Below are positions 1 to 6,109 of a DNA stretch of 10,917 nucleotides, piece after piece. Made by a program: the position numbers and the translations under genes. This DNA comes from Deltaproteobacteria bacterium (GTDB lineage: Bacteria > Myxococcota_A > UBA9160 > JAFDET01). The notes beneath the pieces are model-generated. The model was not told where the DNA came from. It did not search any database and worked only from the letters and a program-made list of their open reading frames with translations. The DNA lies in the NCBI GenBank assembly GCA_019310195.1, contig JAFDET010000190.1, forward strand, positions 1 through 10,917. Reading direction: 5' to 3'. Within the stretch, counting starts at the first letter, position 1; each line of letters starts with the position of its first letter.

Positions 1-42
1 CTGCGGTGTGGGCGCCGGCCCCGTGCCATGGCAGGTTCACGC

Positions 43-171
43 CGGGAGCCGGGGCGGGGTGGGGGTTCCGCGCGCAGTTCCGCAGCCGGTCTCCGCGTCT
101 CGAAGAGGCCCCAGCGCCTCCTCCGGCGAGGACTGTTTGAGCACGGGACCCCCACCCCGCCCCGGCTCCCG
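43..171. repeat. 28-bp inverted repeat upstream of polA
   Basis: The arms at 43-70 and 144-171 are reverse complements at 27 of 28 positions. The one exception (T67 against G147) would still pair as G-U in RNA. The loop is 73 nt and has smaller self-complementary pieces, for example GAGGC near 105 with GCCTC near 116. The left arm carries four G-runs within 44-65 (GGG, GGGG, GGGG, GGGGG), which fits the G-quadruplex pattern. The right arm carries the same motif on the minus strand. The element ends 57 nt before the polA ATG, and no T-tract follows it. It could be a terminator for a gene left of the window, a polA leader structure or an interspersed repeat. The sequence does not decide between these. 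Confidence 0.85.
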
Positions 172-228
172 AGCTACGCCTCGCGCACATCTCGGGCCGC
201 TGGGGTTGCGTGCTAGCGTACGGGGTTC

Positions 229-2862
229 ATGCGGCTCGTCGTCATCGACGCGGCAAACTGCATCTATCGCGCGTTCTTTGCGCTCCCCCCGCTCCGTAGC
301 TCCGGCGGTACGCCGACCAATGCGGTGCTGGGCTTCGTGAATATGCTCAACAAGGTGGTGCGAGAAGAGGCGCCCGACTACCTGGCCGTGGTCTTCGACG
401 CGCCGGGCAAGAGCTTCCGGCACCAGCTCTTTGCCGACTACAAGGCCACGCGCGACGCACAGCCCGAGGACCTGTCGGTGCAGTTCCCGCTGGTTCGCGA
501 GGTGATCGACGCGTACCGCTTCCCCATGCTCGAGGTCCCGGGGGTGGAGGCCGACGACGTCATTGCCACGCTGGTGGAGCGGGCGCCGGAGGATCTGGAG
601 ATCGCCGTCGTGTCGACGGACAAGGACCTGATGCAGCTGGTGAGCGAGCGCGTCGCGCTGCTGGACACCATGAAGGACCGCCGCGTCGGGCCCGCCGAGG
701 TAGAGGAGCGTCTGGGCGTTCCGCCGGAGAAGGTGCTGGACGTGCGGGCGCTGGTGGGTGATCCCAGCGACAACATCCCGGGCGTGAAGGGCATCGGCGG
801 CAAGGGCGCCGCCAAGCTGATCGACGAGTGGGGCGACCTGGAGAACCTGCTGGAGCACGCCTCCGACGTGAAGGCGAAGCGCGCCCGCGAGGCCCTGCAG
901 GAGCAGGCCGATATCGCGCGGCTCTCCAAGGAGCTCTCCACCCTGCGCCGGGACGTGGAGCTTCCCTGCCAGCTGGAGGACCTGCGGCCCGGCGTACCGG
1001 ATACGGCGCGCCTGCACGCGCTGTTCAGCGACCTGGGCTTCACGCGCCTGCTCGAGTCCCTGGATGCGGGCGCCGCAGCGTCGGCGCCGAGCGAGCCGGC
1101 CCGAGACGTTCCCATCCTCAAGGGCGCCGCCGGCCTGCGCGAGCTCGCCGCCGCAGGAGAGGGCGGCGTGCCGCCCGCGGTGGTCCTGGTGGAGGGCACC
1201 CGCCCGGACGCGGCCGCAACGGCGCGTCCCTTCGCCCTGGGCGTGGCCCGCGGCGAGGACGCGGGCCTGGTGCTGCTGCAGGGCGGGGCCGAAGAGCCCG
1301 CCGCCCTGGGCGAGCTCTTCGCCGGGGGCTGGATCGCACGCGACACCAACCGAGTGCAGCGCGTGCTGGGCGACGCGGGCGTGGACGTCGCGCCCCCGTC
1401 GTTCGACGTGGACCTGGGCGCGTTCCTGCTGGACCCGGCGGCGCAGCGCACCACCACCACCCTGGCGCACGCCTACCTGGACCGCAACGTGCGCTCCTTC
1501 GAGGAGGTGGCCGGGCGCGGCGCCAAGGCCACGCCCGTGGAGTCGCTGCTGCCCAATGAGCTGGCCGCCTGGGCCGCCGGCGAGGCGGCCGCCCTGCGCG
1601 ACCTGGCGCCCATACTTCGCGACCGGCTGGAGGAGGACGGCCTGCTGGCGCTCTTCGAGGACGTGGAGCTGCCCCTGGCCGCGGTGCTGGCGCGCATGGA
1701 GCGAAGCGGCGTGCGCGTCGACGAGGGATTCCTGGGCGAGCTGTCCACGCAGTACCAGAAGGAGCTCTCGCGCATCGAAGCAGAGATCTACGGCCTGGCC
1801 GGCGAGGAGTTCCTGGTGAGTTCGCCCAAGCAGCTGCAGCGGATCCTGTTCGAGAAGCTCAAGCTGCCGCCGGTCAAGAAGACCAAGACCGGCTTCTCCA
1901 CCGACGAGAAGGTGCTGGAGCAGCTCTCGGCGCAGCACGAGCTGCCGGCCGCGATCCTGGCCTACCGGCGCCTGGCCAAGCTCAAGAGCACCTACGTCGA
2001 CGCACTGCCCCGGCTGGTGAATCCCGAGACCGGCCGCATTCACCCGTCGTTCCACCAGACCGGCGCCGCCACCGGGCGGCTCTCGTGTACGGATCCCAAC
2101 CTGCAGAACATCCCGATCCGCACCGAGGAGGGCGTGCGCATCCGCGAGGCCTTCATTCCCGCCGAAGGCATGACGCTGCTCTCGGCGGACTACTCCCAGG
2201 TGGAGCTGCGCATCCTGGCGCACTACTCCGGCGACGAGAGCCTGATCGAGGCCTTCGAGAAGGGCGAAGACGTGCACCGGCGAACGGCCGCGGAGGTGGC
2301 CGGGATCGACCCCAACACGGTCACGGCCGAGCAGCGCGCCCGGGCCAAGGCCATCAACTTCGGGATCATCTACGGGTCCACTGCCTTCGGCATCGCCAAC
2401 CAGCTGGGCATCGCCAGCGCCGACGCCCAGGCCACCATCGACACCTACTTCGAGCGCTACCGCGGCGTGCGCCGCTTCCTGGACGAGACGATCCGCCGGG
2501 CGCGGGAAGAGGGCTTCGTGCGCACCCTGCTGGGGCGCCGCCGCTGGCTCCCGGATCTGACCTCCCGCAACCGGGTGCTGCGCCAGGCCGGCGAGCGCAT
2601 GGCCGTGAACACGGTGATTCAGGGCACGGCAGCCGATCTCATCAAGAAGACCATGGTGGAGGTGCACGAGGCCCTGGCCGCCGAGGCGCCCGAGGTCCGG
2701 ATGATCCTCCAGGTCCACGACGAGCTGGTCTTCGAGGTACCCACAGGCGCGGTGGACCCGATCCGGGAGCGGGTGCGGGACATCATGCAGGGCGTCTACG
2801 CCCTGCGCGTGCCCCTGGAGGTGGAGGTCGGGGTCGGCGCCACCTGGCGGGAAGCCCACTAG
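229..2862 (+). CDS. polA: DNA polymerase I (5' nuclease plus polymerase; proofreading site degenerate)
   Basis: This 877-aa protein is a full-length bacterial Pol I, which removes RNA primers and fills gaps in replication and repair. Residues 1 to about 285 form the 5' nuclease: MRLVVIDAANCIYRAFF at the start, VEADDVIATL, VVSTDKDLMQLV, and the DNA-binding GDPSDNIPGVKGIGGKGA. About 290-470 is the 3'-5' exonuclease fold, but its acidic residues look lost: VVLVEGT stands where DxE is expected, and the usual YxxxD is not seen near AAWAAGEAAALRD. FDVDLGAFLLDP, a structural landmark, remains. About 480-877 is the polymerase: motif A around D654 (DYSQVELR), motif B K707 to Y715 (KAINFGIIYG), motif C VHDE at 829-832 with D831. 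ATG 229 is supported by the conserved first residues; the upstream Shine-Dalgarno is weak (CGGGG). The sigma-factor gene follows 37 nt after the stop. Confidence 0.98.
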   Translation: MRLVVIDAANCIYRAFFALPPLRSSGGTPTNAVLGFVNMLNKVVREEAPDYLAVVFDAPGKSFRHQLFADYKATRDAQPEDLSVQFPLVREVIDAYRFPMLEVPGVEADDVIATLVERAPEDLEIAVVSTDKDLMQLVSERVALLDTMKDRRVGPAEVEERLGVPPEKVLDVRALVGDPSDNIPGVKGIGGKGAAKLIDEWGDLENLLEHASDVKAKRAREALQEQADIARLSKELSTLRRDVELPCQLEDLRPGVPDTARLHALFSDLGFTRLLESLDAGAAASAPSEPARDVPILKGAAGLRELAAAGEGGVPPAVVLVEGTRPDAAATARPFALGVARGEDAGLVLLQGGAEEPAALGELFAGGWIARDTNRVQRVLGDAGVDVAPPSFDVDLGAFLLDPAAQRTTTTLAHAYLDRNVRSFEEVAGRGAKATPVESLLPNELAAWAAGEAAALRDLAPILRDRLEEDGLLALFEDVELPLAAVLARMERSGVRVDEGFLGELSTQYQKELSRIEAEIYGLAGEEFLVSSPKQLQRILFEKLKLPPVKKTKTGFSTDEKVLEQLSAQHELPAAILAYRRLAKLKSTYVDALPRLVNPETGRIHPSFHQTGAATGRLSCTDPNLQNIPIRTEEGVRIREAFIPAEGMTLLSADYSQVELRILAHYSGDESLIEAFEKGEDVHRRTAAEVAGIDPNTVTAEQRARAKAINFGIIYGSTAFGIANQLGIASADAQATIDTYFERYRGVRRFLDETIRRAREEGFVRTLLGRRRWLPDLTSRNRVLRQAGERMAVNTVIQGTAADLIKKTMVEVHEALAAEAPEVRMILQVHDELVFEVPTGAVDPIRERVRDIMQGVYALRVPLEVEVGVGATWREAH

Positions 2863-2899
2863 GGCGCCCCGGCCCCGGCAGCGAATAGGACCCGAGGAA

Positions 2900-3496
2900 G
2901 TGCCGTCCAAGAGCCCGGAAGCGCCGAGCGACGCCGAAGCCATCGAGCGGGCTCGCCGCGGGGACCACGAGGCCTTCCAGGTGTTGGTAGAGCGCTATCA
3001 GAGCCGGGTTCATCACCTGGCGCTTCGAGTCCTCCGGGACGAGGAAGCGGCTCGCGATGCCGTCCAGGAGGGCTTCCTGAAGGTGTATCGCTCGCTCGAC
3101 CGCTTCGAGGGGCGCTCCAGCTTCTACACGTGGCTCTACCGGCTTGTGTTAAATCTGTGTCTCGACATGCGTCGCCGCGATCGCTCCAGCCGCGAGGTGG
3201 AGTGGACCGAGGAGCGCGCCCACGAAGCCGAGCAGCCGGGGGCCGGAACCCTGGAGGAGGCCGGGGGCGGGCCCGAGGGGGCTCTGGAGCGGGCGGAGAT
3301 CCGGCGGCGGGTGGCGGAGGCCATCGACACGTTGCCGGCCGGCCAACGGGAGACCTTGATTCTGCGCGAGGTAGAGGGCCTCAGCTACCAGGAGATCGCC
3401 GAGGCGCTCTCCATCTCGAAGGGGACCGTGATGAGCCGGCTGCACTACGCCCGCAAGAAGGTGGCCAGGATCCTGGAAGAGGAGGGCATGGTGTGA
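2900..3496 (+). CDS. ECF-type RNA polymerase sigma factor (sigma-70 family, RpoE-like)
   Basis: The 198-aa protein has the two-domain ECF layout. Region 2 spans about 15-95 (DHEAFQVLVERYQSRVHHLA, then AVQEGFLKVYRSLDRFEG and SSFYTWLYRLVLNLCLDMRRR), the part that contacts core polymerase and the -10 element. An acidic linker (about 96-130) leads to region 4 at 138-190 (LPAGQRETLILREVEGLSYQEI, then helix-turn-helix LSISKGTVMSRLHYARKK) for -35 recognition. There is no sigma region 1 or 3. The start is GTG 2900, with AGGA at 2887-2890 as a plausible Shine-Dalgarno. The GAGGAA touching the GTG is too close to serve. The next in-frame start lies inside region 2. It follows polA by 37 nt and overlaps the anti-sigma gene by 4 nt, so co-transcription with both is likely. 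The target promoter is unknown. Confidence 0.95.
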   Translation: MPSKSPEAPSDAEAIERARRGDHEAFQVLVERYQSRVHHLALRVLRDEEAARDAVQEGFLKVYRSLDRFEGRSSFYTWLYRLVLNLCLDMRRRDRSSREVEWTEERAHEAEQPGAGTLEEAGGGPEGALERAEIRRRVAEAIDTLPAGQRETLILREVEGLSYQEIAEALSISKGTVMSRLHYARKKVARILEEEGMV

Positions 3497-3978
3497 GCCG
3501 TCGCGACCGTCGGGGAGAGAGGCTGCACGCCTGGGCCGACGGCGAGCTGCGCGGGCTGAGGGCGCGGCGGGCCGCCCGCGCCGTGGAGCGCTCCGACGAG
3601 GCCCGCCGCGAGGTGGAGCAAACGCGGCTCGTCGGAAGCTGGGTGCGCGAGTCCCTGGCCGGCGACGAGCGCGGGCCTGACCTGTGGCCCGACATCGCCG
3701 CGCGGCTCCCGTCCCTGGATGCGGCCCGCGAGGCGGAGCCCCGGGGCCTTTGGCTATTACGCCCGTTGGTGGCGAGCGCCACGCTGGCCGCAGCCGTGAT
3801 GGCGCTGGTGGTCGGCCTGTTGCTCGAGCCCCAGGCCAGCGCCGGCGAGGTGGTGCAATGGCTCGACAGCGAAGGCGCCCCGGTCATCGTGTTGGAGGGT
3901 CCGGGCGATACGATCATCTGGATGCTGTCGCCCGCCGCCGAAGAGATCTCGAGGAGTACCCTGCGTGTCTCGACGTAG
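3493..3978 (+). CDS. probable membrane-bound anti-sigma factor (zinc-less)
   Basis: The start is GTG 3493, overlapping the sigma-factor stop as GTGA, with AGGAGGG at 3480-3486 six bases upstream. The product is 161 aa. The N-terminus (LHAWADGELRGLRARRAARA, about 11-50) resembles the Asp-Gly-Glu-Leu helix common at the start of cytoplasmic anti-sigma domains. There is one likely transmembrane segment at about 88-111. The C-terminal 50 residues should then be periplasmic: a short segment (VVQWLDSEGAPVIVLEGPG, then TIIWML). The protein has no cysteine, so it lacks the HxxxCxxC zinc site of ZAS-type anti-sigma factors. Position directly behind an ECF sigma gene, with coupled translation, is the strongest argument for the role. 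The expected action is to hold the sigma factor at the inner membrane. Sequence similarity alone would be weak evidence. Confidence 0.8.
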   Translation: MSRRDRRGERLHAWADGELRGLRARRAARAVERSDEARREVEQTRLVGSWVRESLAGDERGPDLWPDIAARLPSLDAAREAEPRGLWLLRPLVASATLAAAVMALVVGLLLEPQASAGEVVQWLDSEGAPVIVLEGPGDTIIWMLSPAAEEISRSTLRVST

Positions 3979-4396
3979 CCTCGCCGCGTTCGCCCTGGTG
4001 GGCTTGCTGGCGCTCCCGGCCGCCGCCCAGGAAGTGGAGTGGATCCGCCTGAATCTGATGGTCACCCACGCCTCCCAGGCGCCCGGCCCGATCGACCCCC
4101 CGGCCGCGGAACTCCACAAGCAGCTCCACAAGGACTTTCGCTACCAGAGCCTGCGGGTCCTGCAGCTCGAGAGCTTGCGCCTGTCCATGAACGAGATCGG
4201 CAAGCTGCGGCTCCCCAACGGCCGCTGGGTCCGGGTCCGGCCGCTCAACCGGGCCGGAAGCCGGCTGCTGGTGGCGGTCGAGGTGGAGGGGGCCCTGGCT
4301 ACGGACCTGAGGCTTCGCAACCACCGCAAGGTCTCGATCGGGTCCCACCGCTACAAGGACGGGACCCTGGTGATCACCTTCGAGCCCGACTTCTGA
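3965..4396 (+). CDS. secreted protein of unknown function, third gene of the sigma operon
   Basis: The 143-aa product begins with a signal peptide (RR, a hydrophobic core LAAFALVGLLAL, then PAAA; likely cleaved after A21). The mature part of about 122 aa has no cysteine. It reads as an alpha segment with DPPAAELHKQLHKDFRYQSL (about 44-63), followed by alternating strands: LRLSMNEIGKLRLPNGRWVR, LLVAVEVEG, HRKVSIGSHRY and GTLVITFEP. I recall similar small proteins, with an F-Y-x-S motif and a C-terminal G-x-L-I-I strand, next to sigma/anti-sigma pairs in deltaproteobacterial genomes; their function is not known to me. The start is GTG 3965, 14 nt inside the anti-sigma gene, with GAGGAG at 3951-3956 eight bases upstream. 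The location suggests a periplasmic partner of, or signal input to, the anti-sigma protein. That role is inference. Confidence 0.8.
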   Translation: MSRRSLAAFALVGLLALPAAAQEVEWIRLNLMVTHASQAPGPIDPPAAELHKQLHKDFRYQSLRVLQLESLRLSMNEIGKLRLPNGRWVRVRPLNRAGSRLLVAVEVEGALATDLRLRNHRKVSIGSHRYKDGTLVITFEPDF

Positions 4397-4527
4397 TCCG
4401 AGCCTCCCTGCGTATCCCCGCGGGGAGAGACTCTCATGATTCTCGCCATTTATTTGCTGCTTTCCCTGACACATCGGGGGGGTGGTGGCCACTACCTGTG
4501 TGACAACACAGATCCCCTTCCCAGGGA

Positions 4528-4580
4528 GGCCCGGGCCGCAACGCGTGGCTCGGGCCCTTCCCTTTTGGGGCAGGGGCCCG
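4528..4580 (+). terminator. overlapping stem-loops after the sigma operon, possible terminator
   Basis: Stem A pairs GGCCCGGGCC (4528-4537) with GGCTCGGGCC (4547-4556), 10 bp including one G-U, around a 9-nt loop. Stem B pairs CGGGCCC (4551-4557) with GGGCCCG (4574-4580) and can be extended inward by TT with AG. The two stems share 4551-4556, so only one can form at a time. Stem A is followed by CTTCCCTTTTGG, a weak pyrimidine-rich tail and not a true U-tract. It is placed 132 nt after the last plus-strand gene. Confidence 0.4.
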
Positions 4581-4674
4581 CCACTTCGCTCGCCTTCGGC
4601 TCGCTGCGCGCCCTCGCCGTTACCGGGAGCTTGGGGTCAACCTGGGGGCCTCGGGCTTGCGGGCCATGGGCGGC

Positions 4675-4703
4675 GGAACCTATGGGACAGTCCCGTAGGT
4701 TCC
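4675..4703. repeat. 13-bp hairpin with 3-nt loop
   Basis: GGAACCTATGGGA (4675-4687) and TCCCGTAGGTTCC (4691-4703) are reverse complements at 12 of 13 positions. The remaining pair is T-G, compatible with an RNA stem. The loop is CAG. No T-run follows on either strand, so this is not a standard intrinsic terminator. It could be a REP-like element, an RNA processing site or a two-fold protein-binding site. Confidence 0.75.
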
Positions 4704-4760
4704 TCGCAGATGTAGCGGTGCCGCTGCCCTGGGTGGGGCTGCGGCTCGCTGGAGCTTGCT

Positions 4761-4787
4761 GAGCGCCCGGCGGGGCCGGGCTGGCTC
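4761..4787 (-). terminator. GC-rich stem at the 3' end of the minus-strand small gene, possible terminator
   Basis: GCCCGG (4765-4770) pairs with CCGGGC (4776-4781) around a 5-nt loop. The stem extends outward as GAGC (4761-4764) with GCTC (4784-4787), leaving a 2-nt bulge. It abuts the stop codon of the minus-strand gene (4786-4788). There is no U-tract beyond it, so the terminator call is tentative. Confidence 0.3.
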
Positions 4788-5113
4788 AGTAGTAGTTGCG
4801 CTCGTCGCCGGGGTGGGAGCCGATCGGGTCCTGGAACGTGAACTCGTAGGGTCCGCGTACCAGGTGGTTGAAGACCGGCTTCACGCTGTCGCGATGAGAG
4901 CGCGGTCACCAGGCCCACGGGCACGAAGATCGCGGCGCCGGCCGCCGTGGCCATCAGGCCGATCGGCCGCATCACCACCAGGTCGAAGACCGGCGGCACG
5001 GAGTTGCGGTCGATGTTGTCCAGCTTGGAACCAGCGTGGGCCGGCACAGCCGTCCCCACGAGCAGGGCGGCAGCGGCCAGGGCCGCGGCGACGCCTCGGA
5101 TGCGACGGGCCAT
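4786..5113 (-). pseudogene. small secreted protein gene, frameshifted (unknown function)
   Basis: ATG 5113 has GGAGGG at 5121-5126 seven bases upstream. The first 72 residues comprise a signal peptide (ARRIRG, a long Ala/Leu core, cleavage after VPAHA at residue 27) and then NSVPPVFDLVVMRPIGLMA and IFVPVGLVTAL. At 4891-4900 the sensible frame shifts. A different minus-strand frame continues as DSVKPVFNHLVRGPYEFTFQ, then DPIGSHPGDERNYY, to TGA at 4786-4788. The two halves read as one protein of about 108 aa if a single base is removed from CTCTCATCGC. The second half partly repeats the first (VPPVFDLVVMRP against VKPVFNHLVRGP). It resembles small hypothetical exported proteins with a closing Asp-Pro-Leu/Ile-Gly motif. 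Without repair, the first frame runs on through unrelated sequence to 4637. This is either a recent pseudogene or a sequencing error. Confidence 0.75.
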
Positions 5114-5235
5114 GATGGATCCCTCCAGGTTGCAGATCCGCGACCTGTCTATCGGCCCTCTGCCCGGAAAGGTGAAGGAAATTCGGCCGGTTGGGAGCTT
5201 GGGGCCTCACGCGTGCGCAGCTTCGCGGGCAACCT

Positions 5236-5252
5236 CCGGCGCCCGCCGCCGG
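5236..5252 (-). terminator. GC stem-loop just after the SDR stop codon, possible terminator
   Basis: CCGGCG (5236-5241) pairs with CGCCGG (5247-5252) around a 5-nt loop, with one further T-A pair outside (5235/5253). It begins five bases beyond the SDR stop on the minus strand. No U-tract follows. The remaining 5114-5234 should hold the promoter of the small gene. TTCACC and GATAGA, 17 bases apart on the minus strand around 5145-5175, are a weak candidate. Confidence 0.3.
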
Positions 5253-5257
5253 ATCCA

Positions 5258-6022
5258 TCAGCCCGCGATCAGCATGCCCCCGTCCACGGCCACGATCTGG
5301 CCGGTGACCAGGTCCGAGCCGGTGATCAGGGACAGGATCGCCGCGGCCACGTCTTCGGGGTCGCAGACCCGGCCCAGCGGGGCGCGGGCCTCCATGGCGC
5401 CCTTGATCGCGTCGTAGGCGTCGCCCAGCCCGCCGGCGAGCCAGCGCCCGGTGATGAAGCCGGGGGCCACCGCGTTCACCCGGATCTTCGGGGCCAGGGC
5501 CCGAGCCAGGGTCAGGGTCAGGTTGTTGAGCGCGGCCTTGGACGCGCAGTAGGGGATCGAGCTGCCCACGCCTGCGATGCCGGCCACGCTGGAGACGTTG
5601 ACGATCTCACCGTCGCCGGCCAGCTCCAGAGGGCCTCGGGCGGCCCGGGCGCACTGGAAGGCGCCCACCACGTTGACGGCCATCAGGTGCTCCCAGTCCT
5701 GGGCCTGGACCTTGTCCAGGTCCGCGTGGGGCACGAAGACCGTCACCCCCGCGCTCTGCACCAGCGCGTCCAGCCGGCCCAGCTCGGCCACGGCCGTCTC
5801 CACCAGGCTCCGGCACTGTGCGTCGTCGGCCACGTCGGCCTGCACGGCCAGCGCGCGCACACCCAGGGCCCGGGCGTCGGCCGCCGTCTGCTCGGCGTCG
5901 TCGGCGGAACGGCTGTAGTTCACCGCCACGGAGCAGCCCCGCCGGGCCAGGTCCAGCGCGGTGGCCCTGCCCACGCCGGTGCCTCCACCGGTGATCAGTG
6001 CCGCTCGTCCTTCGACTTCCAT
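5258..6022 (-). CDS. short-chain dehydrogenase/reductase (FabG-like SDR)
   Basis: This 254-aa classical SDR is an NAD(P)H-dependent alcohol/ketone oxidoreductase of the cytoplasm. The Rossmann glycine motif TGGGTGVG is at 11-18. The end of the second strand (VNYSRS, 34-39) carries Ser/Arg, favouring NADPH. The catalytic set is complete: N117 (AVNVVGAF), S145 (NVSSVAG), Y158 and K162 (YCASK). VNAVAPGFI at 182-190 and the C-terminal SDLVTGQIVAVDGGM at 236-250 are typical. The usual NNAG motif reads QSAG (89-92), a departure seen in some family members. ATG 6022 is chosen over the in-frame 6082 because AGGAGG sits five bases upstream and the family normally starts just before the first strand. 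Similarity to 3-oxoacyl-ACP reductases and sugar dehydrogenases does not fix the substrate. It is divergent from sucA. Confidence 0.93.
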   Translation of the reverse strand: MEVEGRAALITGGGTGVGRATALDLARRGCSVAVNYSRSADDAEQTAADARALGVRALAVQADVADDAQCRSLVETAVAELGRLDALVQSAGVTVFVPHADLDKVQAQDWEHLMAVNVVGAFQCARAARGPLELAGDGEIVNVSSVAGIAGVGSSIPYCASKAALNNLTLTLARALAPKIRVNAVAPGFITGRWLAGGLGDAYDAIKGAMEARAPLGRVCDPEDVAAAILSLITGSDLVTGQIVAVDGGMLIAG

Positions 6023-6027
6023 CGACG

Positions 6028-6033
6028 CCTCCT
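6028..6033 (-). promoter_or_regulatory. Shine-Dalgarno that sets the SDR start
   Basis: AGGAGG on the minus strand lies five bases before ATG 6022. It argues against the longer in-frame start at 6082, whose extra 20 residues (Pro/Ala/Ser/Glu-rich) do not look like an SDR N-terminus. Confidence 0.75.
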
Positions 6034-6099
6034 CTGCTGGGGGCGCCGAGGGTAGCCGAGGCGCCTCCGATCGGGGCTCCACGGCCCCCCGGATGGGGG

Positions 6100-6105
6100 T
6101 AGAAT
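6100..6105 (+). promoter_or_regulatory. possible sucA -10 box
   Basis: TAGAAT matches the sigma-70 -10 consensus at five of six positions. No good -35 hexamer lies 16-18 bases upstream (CTCCAC at 6077-6082 is poor). If used, transcription would start near 6112, at the first bases of the inverted repeat that begins at 6110. Confidence 0.25.
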
Positions 6106-6109
6106 CCCA

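Larger units (their letters stand above)
4397..4785. other. convergent intergenic region rich in hairpins
   Basis: This 389-nt stretch separates the plus-strand sigma operon from the minus-strand pair and holds no convincing gene. It contains a 12-bp palindrome TCCCCGCGGGGA (4415-4426), GAGAGACTCTC (4425-4435), a 6-bp stem with loop GACA (CTGTGT 4496-4501 with ACACAG 4506-4511), overlapping stems at 4528-4580, a 13-bp stem at 4675-4703 and a stem at 4761-4787. Part of it (about 4440-4480) is noticeably AT-richer than the surroundings. The density of stems suggests terminators for both operons or an interspersed repeat. Confidence 0.6.

Noticed and set aside
37..2943. 968-codon open frame on the minus strand opposite polA
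   Set aside because: No recognisable domain, and composition typical of the antisense of GC-rich codons (His/Gly/Leu/Gln-rich). polA on the other strand is unmistakable along the whole length.
4436..4762. 108-codon plus-strand frame starting MILAIYLLLSL with a plausible GGGGAGAG upstream
   Set aside because: The start looks tempting, but third-position GC is low for this genome, the remainder is low-complexity sequence crossing three hairpins, and no family is recognisable. A peptide from the first 25 codons cannot be excluded.
6086..6099. CCCCC-GGAT-GGGGG mini hairpin as a terminator between the divergent genes
   Set aside because: Only five pairs, no T-tract, and both neighbouring genes start outward from here, so a terminator has no purpose.
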